A stretch of 34,308 nucleotides of DNA from Oscillospiraceae bacterium (GTDB lineage: Bacteria; Bacillota; Clostridia; Oscillospirales; Oscillospiraceae), in NCBI GenBank assembly GCA_902761635.1, contig CACWLG010000023.1, positions 1 through 34,308 on the forward strand, in the 5' to 3' direction. The position numbers and the translations under genes were made by a program. Under the pieces are notes generated by a model. The model saw only the letters and a program-made list of their open reading frames with translations, searched no databases and was not told the origin of the DNA. Positions 1-6,774 of this stretch are shown in pieces (within the stretch, counting starts at the first letter, position 1; each line of letters begins with the position of its first letter).

Positions 1-566
1 CTCGTGATCGACGCGGCGAGGAAGCCGCCCATGGCGCAGTAGCCGACGATGACCGCCGCGGAGAGCAGCATCGCGCCGATGTAGCTCGTGCCGGGGAAGA
101 GGTTGGTGAACAGCTTGCCGCAGGCCGCAAAGCCCGAGGCGGTGTAGGGCACAAAGAAGATAATGATGATCAGCGCCGCGACACCTTCGATCAGGCCGCT
201 GCTGTCGCCGAAGCGGTGGGCAAAGAAGTCGGGGATCGTGATGGCGCCGAGCTTCTGAGAGTAGATACGCAGACGCTTGGCCACGATCAGCCAGTTGAGA
301 TAGGTGCCGAGCGCAAGGCCGACGACCGTCCAGGTTGCGTCCGCAAGGCCACAGAAGTAGGCCAGACCGGGCACGCCCATCAGCAGCCAGCTCGACATGT
401 CAGAGGCTTCGGTGCTCATCGCAATGACAACGGGGCCGAGCTTGCGTCCGCCGAGATAGAAATCGCTGGAGGTCTTGTTGCGCTTGGAGTAGGCAGCGCC
501 GATTGCCAGCATGCCGATCAGATAGACCGCAATCGCGATCATCACAATAACGGTGGAAGATGTCAT
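1..566 (-). CDS. Sodium:solute symporter, PutP-like (partial, N-terminal 188 residues)
   Basis: Membrane transporter of the SSS family, which couples Na+ entry to uptake of a solute; the nearest recognisable match is the Na+/proline symporter PutP. The reverse-strand frame opens at 566 with ATG after an AGAGGA site and stays open to the window edge, so the C-terminal part is missing. Visible family signatures are LGGRKLGPVVIAMSTEASDM, then SSWLLMGVPG, then YLNWLIVAKRLR and IPDFFAHRFG. Hydrophobic segments lie near residues 4-23, 65-85 and 125-145, with a further one at the truncated end. It is divergent from a LysR gene across a 175-bp promoter region, so that LysR probably controls it. Proline as substrate is inferred from family resemblance only. 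Confidence 0.9.
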   Translation of the reverse strand, partial: MTSSTVIVMIAIAVYLIGMLAIGAAYSKRNKTSSDFYLGGRKLGPVVIAMSTEASDMSSWLLMGVPGLAYFCGLADATWTVVGLALGTYLNWLIVAKRLRIYSQKLGAITIPDFFAHRFGDSSGLIEGVAALIIIIFFVPYTASGFAACGKLFTNLFPGTSYIGAMLLSAAVIVGYCAMGGFLAASIT

Positions 567-601
567 AACAGTTGTCCTCTCTTTTTCATGGGATGCTTTG
601 C

Positions 602-629
602 ATTATATCGGTCGGGGCGTTTTCTTCAA
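602..629 (-). promoter_or_regulatory. Predicted promoter of the symporter gene
   Basis: On the minus strand TTGAAG (629-624) and a perfect TATAAT (607-602) are separated by 16 bp, 36 bp before the symporter start codon. Confidence 0.5.
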
Positions 630-651
630 GCGTCAATTTCCCCAAAAGGAC

Positions 652-679
652 TTGATAATTCAAAATTTTTTCATATAAT
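652..679 (+). promoter_or_regulatory. Predicted promoter of the LysR gene
   Basis: TTGATA (652-657), 16-bp spacer, perfect TATAAT (674-679). It points toward the LysR gene and lies back to back with the symporter promoter. Confidence 0.6.
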
Positions 680-697
680 AGAAAGGCACAACATTCT

Positions 698-715
698 TTT
701 CATATATGTATGAAA
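698..715. promoter_or_regulatory. Palindromic operator candidate (LysR autoregulation)
   Basis: TTTCATATATGTATGAAA has perfect 7-bp arms around a 4-bp centre. It lies just downstream of the -10 of the LysR promoter and 27 bp before its start codon, where a bound regulator would block its own transcription. Its AT-rich dyad fits the loose LysR-type binding pattern; binding itself is inference. Confidence 0.45.
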
Positions 716-741
716 TTTTTTCATGTTTAGGAGGGCGCTGT

Positions 742-1617
742 ATGGCCCTGGACAAATATCACACCCTCATGACCGTGGTGGACACAGGCAGTCTCACCCG
801 GGCATCGGAACAGCTCGGCTGCTCCCAGTCGGCAGTCAGCCACTGCCTGGATGCCCTGGAGAAGGAGCTGGGCTTCACCGTCCTTATGCGCAGCCGCGCG
901 GGCGTAAAGCTCACCGGCGAGGGGGAGCGGCTGCTGCCTGCGGTGCGCGGCTTTCTCTCGGCGGCCGAGCAGCTTCGGCAGACGGCTTCCTCTATCCGTG
1001 GACTGGAATCCGGCACCGTGCGCATCGGGGCCTTCACCTCCGTGGCCGTGCACTGGCTGCCCGCAGTCCTGAAGGAATTTCAGCACGACTACCCCAGGGT
1101 GGACTTCAAGCTCTTGAACGGCGACTATCACGATGTGGAGCAGTGGCTCACCGACGGGAGCGTGGACGTGGGCTTTGTGACCCTGCCCTCTCCCGTGGGC
1201 TGCGAGTGCATCCCGCTGCTGGAGGACCGACTGCTGGCCATCCTGCCGAAGCACAGCCGCTTTGAGCATTATCCAAAGTTTCCCCTCGTGGAGTGCGAGA
1301 CAGAGCCCTTCATCAGCCTGCTGGAGCGCTCCGACCATGACGCCCGCCGCGCCCTGGATGCGGCAGGCGTCAGGCCCAATGTGCGTTTCTACACCAAGGA
1401 CGACTACGCCGTCATCGCCATGGTGGAGCAGGGCCTGGGCATGAGCATCATGCCGGAGCTTCTTTTGAAGGGGCGGCAGTACGACCTGCAGATCCTGCCC
1501 CTGGTGCCGGAGGCAAAGCGCATTATTGGCCTTGCCATCGCCGCCGGGGACAAGGCCGGCCCTGCCACAAGACGCTTTGCCGACTACGTGGTGCGCTACG
1601 TCACGGCGCAAAAGTGA
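742..1617 (+). CDS. LysR-family transcriptional regulator
   Basis: DNA-binding regulator of 291 residues, the normal length for LysR proteins. Residues 1-60 form the winged helix-turn-helix (LMTVVDTGSLTRASEQLGCS, then QSAVSHCLDALEKELG), and residues 90-290 match the periplasmic-binding-protein-like effector domain. I chose ATG 742, which follows TTTAGGAGGGCGCTGT, over the in-frame ATG at 706, which has no ribosome site. It is divergent from the PutP-like symporter, the usual arrangement of a LysR protein with its target; the co-inducer would then be that transporter's solute. Only 81 bp separate it from the wall hydrolase gene downstream, with no clear terminator, so the two may be co-transcribed. 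Confidence 0.93.
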   Translation: MALDKYHTLMTVVDTGSLTRASEQLGCSQSAVSHCLDALEKELGFTVLMRSRAGVKLTGEGERLLPAVRGFLSAAEQLRQTASSIRGLESGTVRIGAFTSVAVHWLPAVLKEFQHDYPRVDFKLLNGDYHDVEQWLTDGSVDVGFVTLPSPVGCECIPLLEDRLLAILPKHSRFEHYPKFPLVECETEPFISLLERSDHDARRALDAAGVRPNVRFYTKDDYAVIAMVEQGLGMSIMPELLLKGRQYDLQILPLVPEAKRIIGLAIAAGDKAGPATRRFADYVVRYVTAQK

Positions 1618-1698
1618 GGCTTTTCCTCCGCATTTCCCTCCCGCTTACGACCTTTTTCGCAGTCTCCCGCCGCTATAATGGGCGTCGGGAGGTGGGAA

Positions 1699-2451
1699 AT
1701 GATGAGAAAGCGCAGAAGGCTGATCGCGGCGCTCTGTCTGCTGCTGACCCTGCCCCTGCACGGCTACGCGGAGCAGGAGCTGCTGCCGGCGCACATGAAC
1801 GTCCGCACCTTGTACCCGAAGGAGGAGGCGCCTGCCGAGACCCCCGCACCGCCGGAGGACAGTCCGGCCCCGTCTCCGACGCCGCCCCCGCCGGAGGAGG
1901 GCGACTTTATCCTGCTCGGCCACCGCAGCCGGAGTGTGCCGCTGGACATGGCAGGCTACTATCTCGAAGAGATGCGCGAGGCCGCCGTCAGCGGCAACAT
2001 GGGTGCGGGCCGGGCGGCAGAGCAGTCCCGGAACGCGGCTTTGCAGGCCGGGGGCATGGGCAAGGCTGTCTCCTTTGACGATCTGTACCTGCTTGCCCGG
2101 GTCATCGACGCTATGGCGGGCAGCGACTGGCTGACGGACGATTTCCGCATGTGCGTGGGCGAGGTGGTGTTGAACCGCGTGGCGTCTCCGGAGTTTCCCG
2201 ACACGATCCGCGACGTGGTCTATCAGCGCGGACAGTACACCGTGGTCAACACAGCACACTTTGCCGCGCTCACACCCCGGTGGGAGTGCGTGGACTGCGC
2301 CCTGCGCCTTCTGCAGGGGGAGCGGCACATGGTGGCCGCGGTGGTCTACCAGGCCGACTACCTCCAGGGGGAGCTGTTCACCATGTTCCCCGACCGGCAG
2401 CTCGGCACCACCTACTTCTGTCTCAGCGACAGGCTGGAGCTGTACAGTTGA
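1699..2451 (+). CDS. Secreted SleB-like cell wall hydrolase domain protein, catalytic Glu apparently absent
   Basis: Exported protein of 250 residues. A basic start and hydrophobic core (LIAALCLLLTLPLHGYA) form a signal peptide of about 24 residues, followed by a Pro/Glu-rich linker near residues 38-66 and a C-terminal domain (about 125-250) of the cell wall hydrolase SleB family. The family pattern is clear: LYLLARVIDAMAG, then VVLNRVASPEFPDTIRDVVY and QRGQYTVV. Where active SleB proteins have AEA with a catalytic Glu, this one reads DAMAG, so lytic activity is doubtful. ATG 1699 was chosen because GGGAGGTGG precedes it; ATG 1678 overlaps a TATAAT sequence and has no ribosome site. It may act in spore cortex or vegetative wall processing, or only bind wall. 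Confidence 0.8.
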   Translation: MMRKRRRLIAALCLLLTLPLHGYAEQELLPAHMNVRTLYPKEEAPAETPAPPEDSPAPSPTPPPPEEGDFILLGHRSRSVPLDMAGYYLEEMREAAVSGNMGAGRAAEQSRNAALQAGGMGKAVSFDDLYLLARVIDAMAGSDWLTDDFRMCVGEVVLNRVASPEFPDTIRDVVYQRGQYTVVNTAHFAALTPRWECVDCALRLLQGERHMVAAVVYQADYLQGELFTMFPDRQLGTTYFCLSDRLELYS

Positions 2452-2458
2452 GGGCGCA

Positions 2459-2536
2459 AAAATACCGCGCCTGCATTTCGATCCACTCCTCCCTTCGGAA
2501 AAAGAGGCCAATCTCCGGATGCGGGCACGGTATTTC
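2459..2536. repeat. Inverted repeat between convergent genes, probable terminator for gtrA
   Basis: Arms at 2459-2475 and 2520-2536 are near-perfect reverse complements (AAATACCG then GCC then GCA, two mismatches) around a 44-bp loop. Read on the minus strand the second arm runs into TATTTTT, so it could end the GtrA-family gene transcript as a long-stem terminator. Confidence 0.45.
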
Positions 2537-2552
2537 TATGGAAGCCCTATCT

Positions 2553-2987
2553 TTATTCCTCTCCCGCCGCCTGCTTCTTCGCGCGCTCGTTGGTGTCGAT
2601 GCTGTCGCGGAAGACCACATAGCGGTCGTAGAGATACTCCGTGATCAGGTTCAGGCCCATGTTGATGGCCGTCGCCAGATACTCGTTCCAGCCGAGCTTT
2701 TCGGTCAGGACGTGCTCCAGCAGGGTGCTCAGCGGGGTGAAGACCGCATAGAACAGTGCCACCTTCAGCATGGCCCTGGGCACGTTGTTGGCGCTCTGGA
2801 AGGTGAACTTGCGGTTGAGAGTAAAGTTCCACAGCACCGAGGCTGCCAGCGCCGCCAGATAGCTCAGCCAGTAGGGCAGGCGCAGCAGCTCGTTGAGCAG
2901 GGCAAAGACCACGATCTCGATGATCCCCGCCGAAGCGGAAAACAGAACGAATTTCACGGCCCGCCAGAATTCCTTTTTCTTCTCCAT
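2553..2987 (-). CDS. GtrA-family membrane protein
   Basis: Small integral membrane protein (144 residues) with four hydrophobic segments near residues 12-32, 38-56, 76-95 and 105-123. The family marker NFTLNRKFTFQ follows the second helix, and LYDRYVVFRD closes the domain. GtrA proteins are thought to help move polyprenyl-linked sugars across the membrane for glycan decoration, often together with a GT2 glycosyltransferase. Here no glycosyltransferase is adjacent, but two polyprenyl-type GT2 enzymes are encoded at 29.3-32.4 kb, so it might serve them; that link is inference. The start has AAGGAGAG eight bases upstream. Confidence 0.88.
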   Translation of the reverse strand: MEKKKEFWRAVKFVLFSASAGIIEIVVFALLNELLRLPYWLSYLAALAASVLWNFTLNRKFTFQSANNVPRAMLKVALFYAVFTPLSTLLEHVLTEKLGWNEYLATAINMGLNLITEYLYDRYVVFRDSIDTNERAKKQAAGEE

Positions 2988-3128
2988 GGGAATCTCTCCT
3001 TTCAGGCAAGGGCAGTATAATAGAAATCATTTGCTTTGAAAAGCAGTTATTAATATGCCAATTTTTTTGGGGAGCAATATATTTTTCTTTCACAACGCAT
3101 AGGCTATTTCGGAAAAGGAGGGGATGCC

Positions 3129-4406
3129 ATGCGAATTTTACGGATGGGAAGCACCGGCCCCGCGGTGGAGCTGCTGCAGCTCGCGCTGAACCGGGCGGGC
3201 TTCGGGGAGCTGGAGACCGACGGGATCTTCGGCCCTGTAACAGACCAGGCTCTGCGCCGCTTTCAGCGCGCCCACGAGCTCGTCTCCGACGGTGTTGCGG
3301 GCAGGGAAACCCACCGGGCGCTGCTGCCCTGGTACACGGGCTTTCTGCTGCACCGCATCGGGAAGGGCGATACGCTCTGGGCTCTGGCCGAGAAATACGG
3401 CAGCAGCGTGGAGGCCATCACTCTGGCAAACCCCGGCGTCGAGCCGGAGAACCTGCAGATCGGCGCAAGCCTTGTGGTCCCGCTGCCCTTCCCGGTGGTG
3501 CCGACAAGCATCCGCTGCAGCGCAGCGCTGGTGGGATACATCGTCCGCGGGCTCTCGGCTCGCTACCCCTTTCTGGACGTGGGTGAGATCGGGCAGAGCG
3601 TCATGGGCAAACCCCTGTGGCGTCTGCGACTGGGTACCGGCGAGAACCGTGTTCTGTATAACGCGACCCATCACGCCAACGAGTGGATCTGCACCCCGCT
3701 GCTGCTGAAGTTTGCCGAAGAGCTGGCTGCGGCCTCCGCCTCCGGCGGAACGATCTTTGATCGCAGCGCCGCGGAGATCCTGGATTACGCCCAGATCACC
3801 CTGATCCCGGCGGTGAATCCGGACGGCCTGGACCTTGTGACAGGCGAACTGCAGCAGGGAGAGTTCTACCGCGGCGCCATGAACATAGCAAAGCTCTGGC
3901 CCGCCATCCCCTTCCCCGCCGGTTGGAAGGCCAATATTCGGGGCACGGATCTGAATCTTCAGTATCCGGCCGGCTGGCAGCAGGCGAAGGAAATAAAATA
4001 CGCCCTCGGTGTGCGGGGTCCCGCCCCGGCAAACTACGTGGGCACGGCACCCCTCTCTGCTCCGGAAAGCCGGGTCCTCTATGACTATACTCTCGCGGCA
4101 GCGCCGCGCCTCACGCTGAGCTACCACGCCCAGGGCGAGGAGATCTACTGGCGCTACGGAGAGTGCGAGCCGGAAAACGCAAAGCAGATCGGGGAGCTCT
4201 TCGCTCGCCTGTCCGGTTATAAACTCGCGGATCCCGCGTCGGTGTCCTCCAACGCCGGTTATAAGGACTGGTTCATCGAAGCCTTCGACCGCCCCGGCTA
4301 CACCGTTGAGGTCGGCCGCGGCGTCAATCCCCTGCCGCTGACAGATTTCGACGGACTTTATGAGAAGAACCTGCCGATCCTGGTCTATGGCGCACTCGTT
4401 ACATAA
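3129..4406 (+). CDS. Peptidoglycan-binding/LysM/M14 metallopeptidase, gamma-D-glutamyl-meso-diaminopimelate endopeptidase type
   Basis: Predicted zinc peptidase of 425 residues that cuts the gamma-D-Glu-diamino acid bond in peptidoglycan stem peptides. Domains in order: PG_binding_1 (about 5-66, with DGIFGPVTDQALRRFQ), LysM (about 72-118, with KGDTLWALAEKYGSS), and peptidase M14 (about 130-425). Zinc ligands are H182 and E185 (HANE) and H333 (SYHAQGEE); the catalytic base is E394 (YTVEVGRG). There is no signal peptide. Such leaderless PG/LysM/M14 enzymes are known from sporulating Bacilli (endopeptidase I, YqgT type) and act in sporangial wall turnover, which fits spoIIR elsewhere in the window. 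The ribosome site AAAGGAGGGG is ideal. An 8-bp-stem terminator lies about 100 bp after the stop. Confidence 0.93.
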   Translation: MRILRMGSTGPAVELLQLALNRAGFGELETDGIFGPVTDQALRRFQRAHELVSDGVAGRETHRALLPWYTGFLLHRIGKGDTLWALAEKYGSSVEAITLANPGVEPENLQIGASLVVPLPFPVVPTSIRCSAALVGYIVRGLSARYPFLDVGEIGQSVMGKPLWRLRLGTGENRVLYNATHHANEWICTPLLLKFAEELAAASASGGTIFDRSAAEILDYAQITLIPAVNPDGLDLVTGELQQGEFYRGAMNIAKLWPAIPFPAGWKANIRGTDLNLQYPAGWQQAKEIKYALGVRGPAPANYVGTAPLSAPESRVLYDYTLAAAPRLTLSYHAQGEEIYWRYGECEPENAKQIGELFARLSGYKLADPASVSSNAGYKDWFIEAFDRPGYTVEVGRGVNPLPLTDFDGLYEKNLPILVYGALVT

Positions 4407-4509
4407 AGAGGAAGCGGAAGGACTCGTTTTGCGGCGGTCAGAACAGGCGCCGCCCTTCCGGAAGGCGGTGTACGCCTGCCCGGGTTGCGGAATCGTCCGC
4501 AAGCAAAAA

Positions 4510-4537
4510 CGTGCGGTTCATCACCGCACGCTTTTTT
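4510..4537 (+). terminator. Intrinsic terminator after the M14 peptidase
   Basis: Perfect 8-bp stem CGTGCGGT/ACCGCACG with a 5-nt loop, followed by CTTTTTTATT. Confidence 0.85.
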
Positions 4538-4545
4538 ATTCTTCA

Positions 4546-4734
4546 GGCAACACCGCACAATCCGCCTTCGGCATCTCCTGGAAAATTTGTGCCCTGATTT
4601 CGAGCCTTTTTCTTGAGGTACACAATACGATTCGCTTCGCTCAGACGCTCACTTAAGTACATCTGCGAAAAAGTGCCTTTATCAGAACCCAAATTTTCTC
4701 AGGATCTGCTCTTGCCGAATTATGCGGTATTGCC
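4546..4734 (-). repeat. Foldback element copy A (full-length, 189 bp)
   Basis: Longest of four related elements. The ends are inverted repeats: the right end read on the minus strand starts GGCAATACCGCATAATTCGG and the left end read on the plus strand starts GGCAACACCGCACAATCCGC. The inverted similarity extends about 70 bp inward from each end, so the whole unit is an imperfect palindrome. TTCA flanks both sides (4542-4545 and 4735-4738), as expected of a 4-bp target duplication. It fills most of the 313-bp space between the M14 peptidase and the DtxR-like gene, and its right edge encodes the last residues and stop of the latter. It encodes no protein of its own. Confidence 0.85.
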
Positions 4735-5103
4735 TTCATGCTGCTGCCTGACATAGCGCTTCATGGCCCGGAAGGTCTCGTCGCTGATGTCATGCTCGAT
4801 CTTGCAGGCGTCCCGCGCTGCGATCTCCTTGTCCACGCCGATGGAGACGAAGAAATCCGTCAGGAACAGATGCCTCTCATAGGTCCGACCAGCGGCACGT
4901 TTGCCCTCCTCCGTCAGCACGAGATAGCCGTTCTCATCCAGCTCCAGATAGCCGCCGCTGCGCAGCAGGCCCACCGCCCGGCTCACACTCGGCTTGGAAA
5001 AGCCCATATACTCAGCCACATCCACCGCGCGCACACCTTTTTCGCGCTGGGACAGGATGTGGATCGTCTCCAGATACATTTCACCGGATTCCTGTAATTG
5101 CAC
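4720..5103 (-). CDS. DtxR/MntR-family metal-dependent transcriptional repressor, iron-type ligand set
   Basis: Metal-sensing repressor of about 127 residues, a winged helix-turn-helix (ARG/VDVAEYMGFSKPSVSRAVGLL region, about 25-50) followed by the metal-binding dimerisation helices. With the GTG start at 5103 (AGGAG nine bases upstream; TTG 5112 sits too close to it) the primary-site ligands are M9, E12, H78, C100, E103 and H104. MntR proteins have Asp and Glu at the first and fourth of these positions, whereas iron regulators DtxR/IdeR have Met and Cys, so I predict Fe2+ rather than Mn2+ sensing. The final residues GNTA and the TAA stop are encoded by the edge of foldback element A, so the original C-terminus was probably replaced. 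No iron transporter lies nearby. The E2-like gene is divergent. Confidence 0.88.
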   Translation of the reverse strand: MQLQESGEMYLETIHILSQREKGVRAVDVAEYMGFSKPSVSRAVGLLRSGGYLELDENGYLVLTEEGKRAAGRTYERHLFLTDFFVSIGVDKEIAARDACKIEHDISDETFRAMKRYVRQQHEGNTA

Positions 5104-5172
5104 AGTCGTCAACTCCTCATACTCAATAATCGCTCATGCGGCAAACGCTCATACGCCGTCTCTCTTGCTTCC

Positions 5173-5201
5173 AGCATACCATCCCGGCGGTTTTTTTGCA
5201 A
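5173..5201 (-). promoter_or_regulatory. Predicted promoter of the DtxR-family gene
   Basis: Minus strand TTGCAA (5201-5196), 17-bp spacer, TATGCT (5178-5173). Confidence 0.4.
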
Positions 5202-5231
5202 GCGCCTTTCACGTCTGCCGGTTTTTGGGAC

Positions 5232-5260
5232 TTGTAAAGCGGCTGCTTTCCCTGTATAAT
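5232..5260 (+). promoter_or_regulatory. Predicted promoter of the E2-like gene
   Basis: TTGTAA (5232-5237), 17-bp spacer, perfect TATAAT (5255-5260), 57 bp before the start codon. Confidence 0.6.
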
Positions 5261-5317
5261 AGGCGGGACATCCAGCCGTTAATACGATTTCAGACAGAAC
5301 AAAAGGAGCTTTTCGTC

Positions 5318-6199
5318 ATGGCCAAAAACGACAAGCGCCGTTTCGGCGACCGCAAGGATGGGCGCCTGATCCGTTCCCTGCCCGGTTTTTCCCGGTTCAT
5401 TCCCTATATCATGCCCACCCGCAACGACGCCACCAATCTCTATGAAGAGCGCATGGAGGTCAGCGAGGTGGACCGCCGTCTGCGCAGACTGCGGGTAGAG
5501 GGTTATAAGGGCATCGGCATCCTGCACTTTCTGATCGCGGCCTATATCCGCTTGGTCTCCATGCTGCCGGGCCTCAACCGCTTTGTGGCGGGCCGGCGCA
5601 TCTATGCCGCAAACGACATCGTTGTGGTCATGGTGGTCAAGCGCTCCCTATCCATCGACGCAAGCGAGACTACCATCAAGCTCCACTTTGAGCCGACCGA
5701 CACCATCTTCGACGTCTACCGCAAAATGAACGAGAAGATCGATGAGATCAAGGCCAGCGACGAGCACAACAATACCGAGGATGTGGCCGAGGCACTGAGT
5801 CATCTGCCCCGCTTTCTTCTGCGCTTTGTCATTCTGGTGCTGCGCATCCTAGACTATTTCGGCTGGCTTCCCGAGAGTCTGACCGAGGCCAGCCCCTTCC
5901 ACGGCTCCCTGATCATCACGGATCTGGGCTCGCTGCGCATCGGGCCGGTGTTCCACCACATTTACAACTTCGGCACCCTGCCGATCTTCATCGCCTTCGG
6001 GGCCAAGCACCATGTCTATGAACTGGACCGCCACGGCAACATGGTGGACAACAAGTATGTCGACCTGAAGTTCAGCCTGGATGAGCGCACTGTGGACGGG
6101 CATTATATGGCCCAGGCCTTCCAGGCCTGGCGCTACCTCTTCCAGCACCCGGAGATTCTGGAGCAGCCCCCCACAAGAATTGTGGACGATATCTATTGA
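5318..6199 (+). CDS. Orphan 2-oxoacid dehydrogenase E2-acyltransferase-like protein
   Basis: Protein of 293 residues resembling only the catalytic (chloramphenicol-acetyltransferase-like) domain of dihydrolipoamide acyltransferases. The similarity is seen in LHFLIAAYIRLVSMLPGLNR near residue 70, HGSLIITDLGSLRIGPVFHH followed by FGTLPIFIAFG near 200-235, and the C-terminal LDERTVDGHYMAQAF (254-268). True E2 enzymes have DHRxxDG there with a catalytic His; this protein has Glu (E256), so classical acyl transfer is unlikely. There is no lipoyl domain, no peripheral-subunit-binding domain, and no E1 or E3 gene nearby. ATG 5318 follows AAAGGAGC; the longer in-frame upstream reading has no ribosome site. 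It is divergent from the DtxR-type gene and may be controlled by it. Function unknown. Confidence 0.8.
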   Translation: MAKNDKRRFGDRKDGRLIRSLPGFSRFIPYIMPTRNDATNLYEERMEVSEVDRRLRRLRVEGYKGIGILHFLIAAYIRLVSMLPGLNRFVAGRRIYAANDIVVVMVVKRSLSIDASETTIKLHFEPTDTIFDVYRKMNEKIDEIKASDEHNNTEDVAEALSHLPRFLLRFVILVLRILDYFGWLPESLTEASPFHGSLIITDLGSLRIGPVFHHIYNFGTLPIFIAFGAKHHVYELDRHGNMVDNKYVDLKFSLDERTVDGHYMAQAFQAWRYLFQHPEILEQPPTRIVDDIY

Positions 6200-6207
6200 A
6201 CGCAAAC

Positions 6208-6236
6208 GCCCCGGTCACAGGGACCGGGGCATCTTT
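6208..6236 (+). terminator. Terminator hairpin after the E2-like gene
   Basis: Perfect stem GCCCCGGT/ACCGGGGC with a 7-nt loop, followed by only a weak T run (ATCTTTAT), 8 bp after the stop codon. Confidence 0.65.
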
Positions 6237-6370
6237 ATGACGCACACCTTTTTTATCATAGGTGTTCTCCGTCAAAATGTCAATAGTGCAAGGGCTAAAG
6301 ATCGCATTTTTGACGCAAGTTTGGCAGTTTAGCACAAATGCGCCTGCCGTTTTTCGGGAACTATCCCATC

Positions 6371-6399
6371 TTGCAAAAGCCTCTTCCCTCTGCTATATT
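6371..6399 (+). promoter_or_regulatory. Predicted promoter of an unassigned transcript
   Basis: TTGCAA (6371-6376), 17-bp spacer, TATATT (6394-6399), with no convincing gene downstream before 6772. Confidence 0.45.
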
Positions 6400-6404
6400 A
6401 TAAC

Positions 6405-6720
6405 CAGAAAGGGAAATCAAAACATTCCACTTTCCTCTATCCCCGGATCGAATATCGGAGCGATCAAACATGGGGAGCGCACTGCAGGCCCAAAATATGA
6501 GGAGGACGACAGCCACTTTGTTCATCCCGCATTTGGGAATATCGTGAACCGATTGATTGCTGTGAGCTGAAGAAAAATGGTCCCGTTGGCGAGGCAGTGC
6601 TCCGAAATATGAGAAAGCGAGGTAACCAGGATGTTAGATACTAAGAATTCAATGAAATGACCCTTGACTGCTGAAGAGGCGAACGGGAAAAAATCGCCGC
6701 AGTCAAGGGTCGTTTCTATT
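6405..6720 (+). ncRNA. Candidate small RNA or leader transcript, no convincing protein
   Basis: The 685 bp between the E2-like gene and rsmE hold no gene that I recognise. A plausible promoter ends at 6399 and a strong hairpin lies at 6659-6711 (13-bp perfect stem GACCCTTGACTGC, with a second inner 5-bp stem GGCGA/TCGCC), followed by TTTCTATTTTT. Inside is a minute ORF, MLDTKNSMK, at 6631-6660, preceded by GAGGTAACCAGG, whose stop codon touches the hairpin. This resembles an attenuator leader or a stand-alone RNA. A 102-codon frame at 6262-6570 has no ribosome site and no recognisable domain. It matches none of the riboswitch consensus sequences I can check by eye. A decayed gene is the main alternative. 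Confidence 0.3.
6659..6720 (+). terminator. Long-stem hairpin with T-rich tail
   Basis: Perfect 13-bp arms at 6659-6671 and 6699-6711, then GTTTCTATTTTT. The loop contains a second 5-bp stem. Confidence 0.65.
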
Positions 6721-6736
6721 TTTAAATACTTCTGTC

Positions 6737-6772
6737 GCTGCCAGGGATATGAATCCCAGGGCGGCTTTTTTT
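6737..6772 (+). terminator. Second intrinsic terminator
   Basis: GCTGCC-A-GGGAT, 4-nt loop, ATCCC-A-GGGCGGC and seven T residues (6766-6772). It immediately precedes foldback element B. Confidence 0.8.
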
Positions 6773-6774
6773 AT

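Noticed and set aside
6262-6570. 102-codon open frame
   Set aside because: No ribosome site, no recognisable domain, and it overlaps the promoter-like element of a likely non-coding transcript.
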